This document shows, piece by piece, positions 31,549 through 41,700 of a stretch of DNA of 64,000 bases (positions within the stretch are counted from its first letter, which is position 1; each line of letters opens with the position of its first letter). Location of the stretch: contig CAVRHY010000012.1 in NCBI GenBank assembly GCA_963721105.1, positions 107,381-171,380 on the forward strand. The letters run 5' to 3'. Under the pieces are notes generated by a model, which made no database searches, had not been told where the DNA came from, and saw only the letters and a program-made list of their open reading frames with translations. The stretch comes from Thermohalobaculum sp963721105. Lineage in GTDB: Bacteria; Pseudomonadota; Alphaproteobacteria; Rhodobacterales; Rhodobacteraceae. A program made the position numbers and the translations under genes.

Positions 31549-32037
31549 TCACGCGGTCGCGTTCTCGGCGATGTTCCAGCCGAACTCGACAGCGCCGCCC
31601 TTCTTGGCGCCCTTGTCGTCCTGCTCCTGATACGACACCTTGAATTTCGCAAAGTTCAGCGAAACGTTCTCGGTCAGACGATCCTCGCCGCCCGATCCGC
31701 CGGTCGAAACAGATGTGACGAGAATGTCTTCGATCTCGATCTTGATGTACTCGAGCGGGTTGTCGCCGGCCTTGCGGACGACCAGTTCACCATCATCGAT
31801 ATGCGTGCCCTTGGCGCAGGCCTGCATCAACTTTGCCGATACCTTGTCGACCCACTTGGTCACGCTGATGTCCTGAAAGCTGGCCTTGCCGGCACCGCCG
31901 CCGCCGCCGACATGGGTCGTGCCGCTCTGGCTCATGCCCCAGGACCAGGCCAGAACGTCGATCTGGTTCTTCCGGGCCTTGTCGCGAGCCTCGCCGTCCA
32001 GACCGTTGGACAGCTTAAGAAACATGTCTACTGCCAT
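31549..32037 (-). CDS. hcp: Hcp tube protein, first copy
   Basis: 162-residue Hcp1-family tube protein. Motifs: MAVDMFLKLSNGLDGEARD, IDVLAWSWGMSQSG, TKWVDKVSAKLMQ, VRKAGDNPLEYIKI and SYQEQDDKGAKKGG. A Gly-rich loop (HVGGGGGAGKAS) distinguishes it from the second copy. It has a good ribosome-binding site (GGAGGAG, complement at 32042-32048). It lies just after the tssC terminator and next to a TATAAT hexamer, so it probably has its own promoter and can be expressed more strongly than the baseplate genes. Confidence 0.94.
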   Translation of the reverse strand: MAVDMFLKLSNGLDGEARDKARKNQIDVLAWSWGMSQSGTTHVGGGGGAGKASFQDISVTKWVDKVSAKLMQACAKGTHIDDGELVVRKAGDNPLEYIKIEIEDILVTSVSTGGSGGEDRLTENVSLNFAKFKVSYQEQDDKGAKKGGAVEFGWNIAENATA

Positions 32038-32058
32038 GGAACTCCTCCATTGGTTGAG

Positions 32059-32064
32059 ATTATA
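32059..32064 (-). promoter_or_regulatory. Candidate -10 element for hcp
   Basis: A perfect TATAAT on the minus strand, 22 bases before the hcp start. No good -35 is visible at 16-18 bases upstream (CCATTT at 17). It could be an activator-dependent promoter. The surrounding 32040-32150 stretch is unusually AT-rich for this window, as expected for a promoter region. Confidence 0.4.
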
Positions 32065-32151
32065 GTCAGCTGGCCTTCTTCAAATGGCCTAACAAATAAT
32101 TCTCGTGTGCCGATTAACTCGACTAAATAACAGTATCGTTCGTTACATTGC

Positions 32152-32181
32152 AAAAAAAGAGGGCGCCACGCGGCGCCCTCT
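32152..32181 (-). terminator. Intrinsic terminator after tssC
   Basis: A 9-bp GC-rich stem (32159-32167 with 32172-32180, loop ACGC) is followed on the minus strand by seven U (plus-strand A 32152-32158). It sits 13 bases after the tssC stop. This is the clearest Rho-independent terminator in the window, and it separates tssABC from hcp and the downstream genes. Confidence 0.9.
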
Positions 32182-32193
32182 GGCCTGTGCTTG

Positions 32194-33694
32194 TCAGGCG
32201 CCGCCGGGCATCCGTGACACCAGGCTGAGGCCGACGTCGACGCCCTCGAGCTGGTAGTGCGGGCGCAGCATGAACCTGGCGTAGTAGTAGCCCGGGTTCT
32301 CCTCGTTCTCGCGGATCTCGACCTTCGCGTCGGCCAGCGGCTTGCGCGACTTCGTCTCCTGGCTGGACCCCTCGGGGTTGCCGTCGACGTAGTTGTTGAT
32401 CCAGTCCTGCAGCCAGACCTCGAGGTCGCGCTTCTCCTTGAACGAGCCGACCGCGTCGCGGATCATGCACTTCAGGTAGTGCGCGAACCGGCAGGTCGCG
32501 AACATGTACGGCAGCCGCGCCGACAGGTTGTCGGCCGCAGTCGCGTCGACGCCCATCGGTCCCTCGAAAACCCGCGGCTTGAACAGCGACTGGGCGCCGA
32601 TAAAGGCCGCCTTGTCGGTGTTCTTGCGGTGGATCAGCGGGATCAGGCCCGACTTGGCCAGTTCGGCCTCGCGCCGGTCCGGGATCGCCACCTCGGTCGG
32701 GCACTTCATGTCGACGCCGCCGTCATCGGTCTTGAAGGTGTGCGTCGGCAGGTTCTCGACCTCGCCGCCCGAGGTGACGCCGCGGATGCGCGTGCACCAG
32801 CCGAACTCCTTGAAGGCCCGGTTGACGTTGACGGCCATCGAGTAGGCGGCGTTGATCCAAGCGTACTTGGCGCCGTCGTGGCCGTCGACCTCCTCCTCGA
32901 AGCCGAATTCCTCGACCGGCTGGGTCTTGGCGCCAAACGGCACGCGCGCCAGCGTGCGCGGCATGCAGAGACCGATATAGCGGCTGTCCTCGCTGTCGCG
33001 CAGCGTCTTCCAGGCGGCGTATTCCGGCGTGTCGAAGATCTTCGACAGGTCGCGCGGGTTGTTGATCTCGGACCAGTCGTCCATGCCCAGCAGCTTGGGC
33101 GCGACGCCAGTGAACATCGGCGCGTGGCAGGCGCCGCAGACCTTGGACATGTCGCGCAGCAACTGCACGTCCATCGGCGAGTGGTCGAAGTAGTAATCCA
33201 TGACCAACGAGCCATATGGCTCGCCGCCGAGCTGGCCGAACTCGTGCTCGTACATCTTCTTGAAGATCGGCGACTGGTCCCAGCGCTGGCCCGGGATAGG
33301 ACTTCAGCGTCTTGAAGAGCTCGGCCTTGCCGACGTTCATGACGCGGATCTTCAGCGTCGAGTCCGTCTCGGATCCCATCACGACGTGATGCAGGCCGCG
33401 CCAGGCGCTCTCGAGCTTTTGGAACGCCTCGTGGTGCATGATCGCGTTGACCTGCGCCGAGAGCTTCTCGTCGAGCCGGGCGATCATCTCCTCGATCGTG
33501 TCAAGGACATCTTCCTTGACGACATTGGCATCCGACAGCGCCTCGCGAACGAGGATGCCGATGGCATTGTCGACGTCGCTGGCCGCTCGCTCGGTACGCG
33601 GCTTGAAGCTCTGCTTCAGCAGATCGGCGAACTCGTCGGGCGATTGCGTCTCGGTTGCACCGGCTGCGCCGGCGGCTTCCGCTTCAGTGCTCAT
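32194..33694 (-). CDS. tssC: T6SS sheath large subunit TssC (ImpC), one frameshift
   Basis: About 500-residue sheath protein that co-assembles with TssB around the Hcp tube. The N-terminal part has VREALSDANVVKEDVLDTIE, IMHHEAFQKLESAWRGLHHV and VMNVGKAELFKTLK. After a frame change near 33295 it continues SPIFKKMYEHEFGQLGGEPY, DYYFDHSPMDVQLLRDMSKV and FTGVAPKLLGMDDW. Near the end come LPYMFATCRFAHYLKCMIRD and YYARFMLRPHYQLEG. Length and all signature segments are normal. It lies 21 bases after tssB and is followed by an intrinsic terminator. Confidence 0.93.
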
Positions 33695-33715
33695 GGTTCA
33701 AACCCCTATCGAGAG

Positions 33716-34249
33716 CTACGCGTTGCCGCTGTCGTCGGCCGCCGCCTCCGCGGCGTCGCGCTTTTCCTTCAGCGCCTTCATCAGATCCGGATCGTTCAGG
33801 AGCTGCTTCAGCTTGTCCTCGGCGGCGACCTTGCCGTCCATGTAGCGCGTCAGGTTCGCCAGCGCCTCGCGCGCCTCGAGCAGCTTCGCCACCGGCTCGA
33901 CCTGCCGGGCGATCGCCGCGGGGTTAAAATCGTCCATCTTCTTGAACCGCAGGTTGACCGAGAGCTTCCCGCCCTCGCCGCCGATCTTGTTATCGACGCT
34001 GAACGCCAGCCCCGGCTCGATCTTCGACATGCGCTCGTCGAAATTATCCATGTCGAATTCAAGGAATTCCCGCTCGGCGACCTCTTCCTTCTCGACCCCC
34101 GCATCGTTGCCCGACAGATCTGCCATGACCCCCATGACGAACGGGATTTCGATCTTCTTGTCGGCGTTGTATGGATCGTCATACGCAATATGCACGCGCG
34201 GCATCCGGTTGCGCCGGATGAACTTCTGGCCCGTATCAGCCATCATCAT
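33716..34249 (-). CDS. tssB: T6SS sheath small subunit TssB (ImpB)
   Basis: 177-residue sheath subunit. Signature segments are IRRNRMPRVHIAYD, the VMGVMADLSG motif, FLEFDMDNFDERMSKI, SVNLRFKKMDDFNPAAIARQ and LANLTRYMDGKVAAEDKL. It begins with three consecutive Met codons, so the exact start is uncertain by two residues; GGGGAGAATG lies at the front. Intact. A 125-base gap separates it from tssA. Confidence 0.95.
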   Translation of the reverse strand: MMMADTGQKFIRRNRMPRVHIAYDDPYNADKKIEIPFVMGVMADLSGNDAGVEKEEVAEREFLEFDMDNFDERMSKIEPGLAFSVDNKIGGEGGKLSVNLRFKKMDDFNPAAIARQVEPVAKLLEAREALANLTRYMDGKVAAEDKLKQLLNDPDLMKALKEKRDAAEAAADDSGNA

Positions 34250-34374
34250 TCTCCCCTGGATGCACGATCCGGATTATGCCAATCGCCTGTCGCCACCCCT
34301 GCGTGCATCACGCCGGAAACCCGCCGGAAAAGCAAGCGCAAACCGGCCCGCCGGCGGAGTCCGGAGCTGCCCGG

Positions 34375-35917
34375 TTACTCCTGCCGTTTTCTCAGCGAAC
34401 CCTCCGGAAGAACCTTGGCGAGAAGCTCGATGAAGCTTTTCGAGGACAGGTCGATTGCGCGTTCGAGGAGCAGCGGTACGGGGCTCGTCGGCTCCGCGAC
34501 GCGGTAGTACGCCAGCACCTTCTCGAGGAGCGCGACCGCTTCGGGACGGGAATTTGCCACGTATTTCGACCCGGGCGGGCCAGGCTCCGCCAGCGCTTCC
34601 GGCTCGGCCGCCGGCGGGGCGGCCGCGGGCTCCTCAGCAACCTCGACGTCCGCCTCGTTCGTTTTGACCGACGCGTCGCCGTCCGGCTCCTCCGCCGCGG
34701 CCTCGCCGGCGCCAGCGCTGTCCTCGACAGGCCCGTCGTGGCCGACCGCAGCGGTCTCGTCGTCCCCGGCGGTGCCGCTCGTCGTCCCCGGCAGCATCGT
34801 CGTCGCCCAGCCCGGCATCCTCGGCTGCCTCGGCCTCCGGCACCTCCGACGCGTAGTCGGGCGCCGGGTTGCGCTCGTCCAGCGTCGAGAGATAGACGTC
34901 GAACCACGGCTCCTTGCCGAGCGAGAAGAAGGCGCTGGCAGCCGTCTCGGGAACGAGATCGGTGACGAGCTCGAAAAAGCTCTTCGCCGAGGCTGCCTCT
35001 GCCTCGCGCAGAAGCAGCGGCACCGGGCTGGACGGCTCTCTCAGGGCGAAGTAGCGCGCCGCGACGTGCATCGCCTCGATCGCTTCCTCGCGGTTCGCCA
35101 CGGCGCCGGCCGGCAGCCGGAGGACCACCGAGCCGGTCGCACCCTCGGCCTCGACGGCCCCCTCGGCCTGCTCTTCGGCCTCGGCGCCGCCACCGGTGGC
35201 GGTCTCGATCATCTCGATGGCGCCGTTCAGCGCGGCCGGCAGGCGCTCGAACGCCGGCGCGCTGTCAAAGCCGCCCTCCTGCATGCACACGGTCCGGATG
35301 CCGGTGATGGCGTCGCGGGCGCGCACCAGCGTCTCGCGGACACGGTTCAGCTCGTCCGCATCGGCTTCGGCCAGCCCGCCCGAGAGCGTGTCGAGGTCGA
35401 TCGTCTCCTCGCCCTCGCGCGCATTCACCTCGCCCTTGGCAAGCTGCCACTTGCGCAGCGTGATCGCTCCGGCGCGGCGAGATCGCACGATCGTCGCGTG
35501 CTGCAGCGGCAGCACGACGTTCGGCATGTCGTCCAGCGTCGACAGCTGGCCCATGCTCAGGTCCAGGAACTCGGCGGGCTGCGGGTGGACCTCGCTCCAC
35601 CGCTCCTTCAGCAGGCGGTGGATGGCCTCGAGTACCTCCGTGAACCCGGCGATGTCCGATTGCAGGATCCTGAGCTTGGCGAACGGGACAAGGATGCGGA
35701 TGTCCCGCGACCGCGCCAGGAAATCGCCGATCAGCTCGTAGTACTTCTTGAAGTCCAGCGTCGCAGGGTCCCAGCCAAAGAAGCGCGTCGGGATCGTCCC
35801 GTCGATCTCGGCGACGAAGTTCATGAAGTCCATGTCGAACTCGGCGTCGAGATCCGGCCCGCAGGGCTGCTCCTCGCTTAACGGCTCCGTGATCGTCGCA
35901 AGGTCGATCGTTGCCAT
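34375..35917 (-). CDS. tssA: T6SS protein TssA (ImpA) with duplicated C-terminal motif, one frameshift
   Basis: About 514-residue baseplate/sheath-capping protein. The N-terminal ImpA domain has TEPLSEEQPCGPDLD, ARSRDIRILV, LLKERWSEVHPQ and RSRRAGAITLRKW-type segments. The end is unusual: the helical motif REPSSPVPLLLREAEAASAK (with SFFELVTDLVPE) is followed, after a Glu/Ala-rich linker, by a second copy, AEPTSPVPLLLERAIDLSSK (with SFIELLAKVLPEG). The frame changes near 34780-34800, inside the linker, between the two copies. It is the first T6SS gene, 27 bases after the CHAT gene. Confidence 0.88.
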
Positions 35918-35944
35918 GTCACTTGTCCTCTTGGGCGGTCGCTG

Positions 35945-38742
35945 TCATGCGCCGCTCGGCTGCGCCGCCGAGACCGGGGCAAACTCGGGTTCGGCCGAAG
36001 CGGACGGCGTCGCCGCCTTGCCCTCGGTGTCGATGCGCAGCCTGCGCGCCCCGTCGCCGATGATCGCAAACGGGGCCCAGAAGAAGGGATGCGACAGCTC
36101 GCCGCCGTCGATCATCTTCGTCTCGCTGACCCGCAGCGCCTCGGCGGTCGAGGGATCGTCCTTGCCGGCGATCGCCCCGTAGAAGCCGCTCAACAGCTCC
36201 TGGGTCGAGCGGTCGTCGACCGACCAGTGCGTCGACATGACGTTCCGCGCCCCGGCGAAGAAGAAGCTGCGCGCCAGCCCGTTCAGGCTTTCGCCGCCAG
36301 CGGCATAGCTGCCACCGGCGCCGCGAAAGCCGATCAGCTCGGTCGCCGCCTGCCCCGCCCCGGCGCCCGTGTCGCAGGCAGACATCACGACCAGCTCGGC
36401 ATTCAGGTCGAGGTCGACGATCTCGCTGGCCTCGAGCAGCCCGTCGCCCTTGTCGCCCAGCGAGGTGACGAGGCCCGGCTCGGGCAGGCATTCCGGATCC
36501 TGCGCCAGCAGCCCGTGCGTCGCGAAATGGAGAACACGGAACCTGGACAGGTCCATGCTCTTCACCGCGGTGTCGTTGAACGCCTGGCCGGTGACGATGT
36601 CCTTGTCCGGGACGCCGAGGATGGTCTGGATCTTCTGCAGCTCGTCGGCCGTGCCCGCCAGCTCGTTCAAGAGCCCCAGCGCCCGGATCGAGGACTTGCA
36701 GCTCTCGGGCAGGCCGTGGTTGTCGACGATCTCCGCCACGACGGACGAATCGTCGCCGAACCGGCTGAAATTGCCGAAGCCGATGAAGGGCTCGGGCGCG
36801 TCGGAACCGGGCGTCTTCCTGCCGAGGAAGAACGACGAGATCGAGACCCCCGTGGTGATACCGGTCTGCTTGCCCAGGAACTTGACCTTGGAATAGTCGA
36901 AATAGCCGCTGGCCGGGTCGGTCCCGACGATCTCGACGTCACTCTCGTAAGGCTCGGTTACCAGAACATCAAACGGAAGACTCAGCAGCGGGCCGGTCGG
37001 CACGACGATCAGGTGCCCGGCGGCGTCGATCTTCGACTTCACCGGCCTGAACGGCGTCTTGTAGAGATCATTGCTGCGCGCGACGTCGAAGGCGACAAGG
37101 AAATCGCCGTCCATCGCCTGGCGCAGCACGCGGACCCCCTCCTCGGCCGAGGTGATGCTCAGCGGGATCTGGTAGGCATCGAAGCTGAGATTGGTGATGA
37201 CGGCCACCAGCCCCGTGTCGGCGCCCAGCTGGATCACCGCCATCACCTCGCCGTCGGCCAGCGCGGCCTGCGCGGCCTTCAGGGGAATGGCGGCATCGAT
37301 CAGCTGGTCGTAGTTGGGCGCTATATCGCCCAGGTTCGCGCGGTGCGCCGCGATCTTGCTGCGCACCTCGTTCAGCTTGGCCTCGGTGACGCGCTTGTAG
37401 TGCAGGTCGGCGTTCGGATCGCCCTCGAGCCGGTCGAAGCGCGCCGCGAGCACGTTCTGCTCGCGCTCGAGGTCCTGCAGCTCGCGGATCGCCCGGGCGC
37501 GGGCGTCGTCGCCCGAGGAAAGCCGCGCCGAGAGCTGCGCCACCGTCTGCGCCGTCGCCGACGAGCGCACCTTCTGCATCAGCAGGAACAACTGGTTCCT
37601 CGCCTCGACGTCGCCCGACTGGGCGTCCTCGAGCAGCTGGTCGATGACCGAGCTCGCCTGCTCGACCTCGATGCCCTGCGCGTCATTGCGGAGGATCTCG
37701 AGCGCCTTGCGAAAGGCCTCGCCTGCCCCCCCGGCCGTGGCCGGTCTCGATCAGCAGCTCGCCTTCCTTGAAGAGCAGCAGGGCCTCGGGCCGCGAACCC
37801 GTCTCGTATTTGCGTCAGGAGCTCGATGGCGTCCTCGATCTCCTTCACTGCCTGATCCTTCTTGCCCTGCTCGCTCAGCCGGTCGGCGCGCAGCGAGGCG
37901 ATTTCGGCGCGCAGCCAGCGGCCATATGATTCTGGCACGTCGGCCAGGTCCGTCTCGGAACGCGCGACGAGTTCCGCGATTTTATCCTCGGACTTGCCCT
38001 GCGCCCGCATCGCCCGCGCGATGATGTAGAGCGCCTGGACGCGCTGCAGCTGCAGGCGCTCGCGATCGGTCAGCGGTTTGCCCGCCCCCTCGACGCTGGT
38101 GTCGCGGGAAAGACGGGCATTGGCGATGTTTGCCCGCGGCTGGTCCAGCAGCAGCGCGCCGTCATTCCGCCGTACCAGCCCGACCTTGTCCAGATTGCCG
38201 CGGCCGTCTCCCAGCGTCGGGATCAGCGCGTCCAGCGTCGCCTCGGCCCGCCCCGCGATCTCCTCGGCCTTGGCGAACTGCTTCAGGTTCATCTGGTGCT
38301 GGGCGTAGAAAAGATCGGGCTTCGCCCGCTCCGAGGGCAGGCCCAGCTCCTCGACGATCTGGCGCGACCGATCGAACAGGCTTTCGGCCGACTCGAACTG
38401 CCCGAGATTGCTCTTGTTCAACGCCAGGTGCAAACGGAGGTAGGAAGCGCGCGCCGGATCGGTCGGGAACAGCTCGCGCGCCAGGCTCAGCGTTTCGCGA
38501 TAGTCCTGTTCGGCCGCCGAGAACTGCAGCAGCGTGTTGCGCTGGTAGGCCTGCTGCTCGAGCTCCGAGAAACGCGACGCCTTGTCGGCGACGGCCTGCA
38601 GTTCGCTCCGCCGCTCCGGCGAGATGGACGAGCTTTTCGGGTCCAGCCCGCACGAGGTCAGCACGCCCACGACGAAAAGCACCGCCAGGGCCGAGGCGGC
38701 CGCTGCCGGCCGGCGTGCAGCGGAGCCAGCGATCACTCCCAC
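35945..38742 (-). CDS. TPR-CHAT lipoprotein (caspase-like protease), two frameshifts
   Basis: About 932-residue protein with a lipoprotein signal (LAVLFVVGVLTSC), so probably membrane-anchored in the periplasm or at the surface. The N-terminal half is a helical TPR array (for example SAAEQDYRETLSLARELFP and FAKAEEIAGRAEATLD). A helical linker leads to a C-terminal CHAT domain with the catalytic His in VLHFATHGLL and Cys in VVMSACDTGAGAG, so the caspase-fold dyad is intact. It ends with RNVMSTHWSVDDRSTQEL-type CHAT sequence. Frames change near 37800 and near 37727, in a run of C on the plus strand. It overlaps tpsA by about 10 bases. Start is GTG 38740-38742 or GTG 38734-38736. Cleavage of the TpsA partner is a plausible but unproven role. 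Confidence 0.82.
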
Positions 38743-41700
38743 TCCTCCTCGTCGCCGCGGTTGGTGAACGGATCGTCCAGGTCCTCGTCCGGATCGATGA
38801 ACTTGATGCCGAGCAGCAGCCCGTCGGGGAAGTTCAGGGACAGCGTCAGCGAGCCGAGCGGCTGACAGGCGGAGGGCAGCAGGATGACGCAGCCGTTCAC
38901 CGTGTTCCCGTTCGATATGGTGAACCCGCCGCCGTCCACGAAGCCCCGGAGCGAGGCGACAGTCCCGGACGCACCGTTGAACGTGCCGAACATCGACAGG
39001 CCGGCAAACGGACCGGACAGGGTTGTCGTGCCCTCCACCGTCGTGCCGTCGCCCTCGTTGGGGACGTTCGACGTGTTCTGGAAGCGGACGAGCAGCGGAT
39101 TAACGGCGGTCATGGCGAAGTTGCCCGTCACTTTGAATATCTGCGCATCGCCCTTGACCGTCGTGTCGAACAGCGGATTGAAGCCGGCGGCAGGCGGCCG
39201 GGCGGAGCCAAGGAACTGCCCGGTGCCGATCCCGAAGAACTCCGTATGCTCGGGGTCGATGCCACGGATGATCAGTTTCGAGCTGCCCGACGCTGCGTCA
39301 AGCGTGAACGGGCCCGGCCCGATCACGTCGGTGACCTCGAAGCCGCTCTTCAGGTCGAGCAGGATGTTGCCCGCGGTGCTGCGGAAGGTCAGGCCGTCCT
39401 GCAATCTCTGCCTCGTGACGGCGCCCCGCGAGCGCACCCCGAACGAGCCGTCCAGCGCCGCCAGCGAGATGTCGCCATCCGCCTGCAGCGGGACGCCGTT
39501 GCCCAGTGCATCGACTTCCGGGGCGAAGACGAAGTCGCCCGAGTTCACGACCAGGGCGATGCTGCCCTGTCCGCGCCCGCTGTCCGGCACCGTGGCGTCG
39601 GCCTCGCCGTCGCTGTGCGCCTTGATCGAGGCGATCGCCAGGTCGTCGACATCGACGAGCACGATGCCCTCGCCGGTCAGGTCGACGGTGTTGAAATCGT
39701 GCAGGGCGGGATTGTCGAACCGGATGTCAAAGTAGTTGTCTGCATCGTCGTCGTCGACTGCCAGCACGGTCGTGTCGCCGCCGACCACGATCGCCTCGCC
39801 ATCGTTGTCGGTGACCGAGCCGCCGGCCGTCACCGAAAGATCGCCCGTCGCCCCGACCTCGCCCAGCCTGATCGCCGAGACGTCGTTCAGGACGATGTCC
39901 GTGCCCGTTGCGTCGACCTCGTCCGTCGCGTCGACCAGGGCATCCGAGTTGAAGTTGTTCGAGGCGGTGCCCAGCGAAATCGCCCCGCCTGCGGTCAGGC
40001 TGGTCCTGCCGGCCACCTCGACGGCGCCCTGCACGGTCTGGTCGATGCGGGTGCCGGCCGTGACCGTCAGGTCGCCGGCAACCATTGTCGTTCCGATCGA
40101 GAAGCTGGTCGCACCGGTGCCTGAGTTGAGGATCAGGCTCTCGGTGTCCAGCAAGGCGCCTTCGACACCGATGCCGCCCGCGGCGGTCACGACGCTTAGC
40201 TGGCCGGCCTGGATGAAGGCGACGTCGGCATCCGTGACGTCGTAGGCGTCCACGTCGCCATCGTTCGCGGCGCTGCCGAAGACGACCGCGTTCCCTGCCT
40301 CGTTGGTCAGCGAGATGGTGCCGAAGGCCAGTGTGCCGGCGATGGAGACGTCGGTCGAGGTCAGGGCAAAACCGGGGCCCGACGACGCGCCGAGCGCGAT
40401 GGAATCGACATCGAAAACCCAGACATCGCCGGTCGCGTTCACCGAGACCGTGCTGGAGGTGCCGTTCAGCTCGTCCGCGAAATCGTTGCGCAACTCCGTC
40501 AGCGTGATCGGCCCGGCAGTGGAGCGGATGTTGCTGCTGCCCGGCGCGTCGATCCTTGTCCCGCTCGCCTGCGTGATAGCGCCGCCTGCGAGGATCGTCA
40601 GGTCGCCGGCGCCGGACGGGAGGAACACCGGGGCGAACGTTCCCCCGGCCGGATGCGCGGTGATGTCGTCGAGCAGGATCGCGTTCCTGTCCGACACGCC
40701 GATGTCGGCGCCCTCGGCCGTGAAGCTGCCGACGAAATCGTTTGCCGCGCCGAACAGCAGGATGTCGGCGAACCCGCCGGGGTCCTCGGTCGAGGTGTCG
40801 ATGCTGGTCGCGCCCACCACCGTGATCGAGCCGCCGAAATCCTGGATGACCGCGTCTCCCGCCGTGATGCTCAGGTTGCCGCCGACCGAACTGCCCGCCG
40901 ACCGGAAGGCGACGCCGTCGGTGCCGGCCGCGAGCGTCAGCGACTCCGCCATCAAGACGCCCTGCACCGAAATCCCGGCGCCGCCGTTACCGGCGGTGGA
41001 AAACCTGATCTCGCTCGCGACGATGCGGTCGATCTCGGCCGCCGAAACGTCGAAGGTGGCGTTGTCGGCGTCGGAGATGCCGAGCGCGATCTCGTCGCAG
41101 GCGCCGTTGGCAAACGAGGCGCGGCCGGTGGCCGACAGCGTGCCGACGATCGCGACGTCGTCGGTCGTCAGGTCAAGGCCGGTGGCCGTGATGGTGCGCA
41201 GCGCGACCGAGCCCGCGTCGACCAGCGTGACCGCGCCGCCCGAGATATCGACCACGCCCGCGCCGACCTCGGAAAAGTCGTTGCCAGCCGCCGTCAGCGA
41301 CACGGCATTGCCGTGCGCATCGATCGACGTGTCGCCGCCAACGCGGACCGCGCCGCCCGACTGCGTCAGGTCGCCGCCGACATCGACGGTCATGTTGCCG
41401 GTGACCGTCGTATCGCCGAATGCGAAGCCGTTCGTCTCGGTCACGCTCAGGTTGCCGCCGGCATCGACGATCAGCGAACTGGTAGCGAAGTCGTTGTCCG
41501 TCGCGATCAGCGAGATGTTGCCGGCCGACGTCAGGTCGGCATCGCCGGTGACGGTCAGGCCGCCCGTCGCGTTCTGGCTGATCTGACCCGAGCTGACGAC
41601 CGTCAGGCTGGCCAGCGCGGAGTTGGCGCCGTTGAAGGCGACGGTGCCGGCGCCGGCGTTGACGGTCAGGCTGGCGTCCAGCTGCGTGACGCCTGTCAAA

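Noticed and set aside
32040..32150. A sigma-54 promoter upstream of hcp
   Set aside because: A GGCAC-like element is present, but the GC dinucleotide at the required -12 spacing is missing.
9347..35917. A contractile phage tail or tailocin instead of a T6SS
   Set aside because: TssJ, TssL, TssM, ClpV, Hcp and the TagF/kinase/phosphatase set are T6SS-specific, and no tail fibre, lysis or capsid genes are present.
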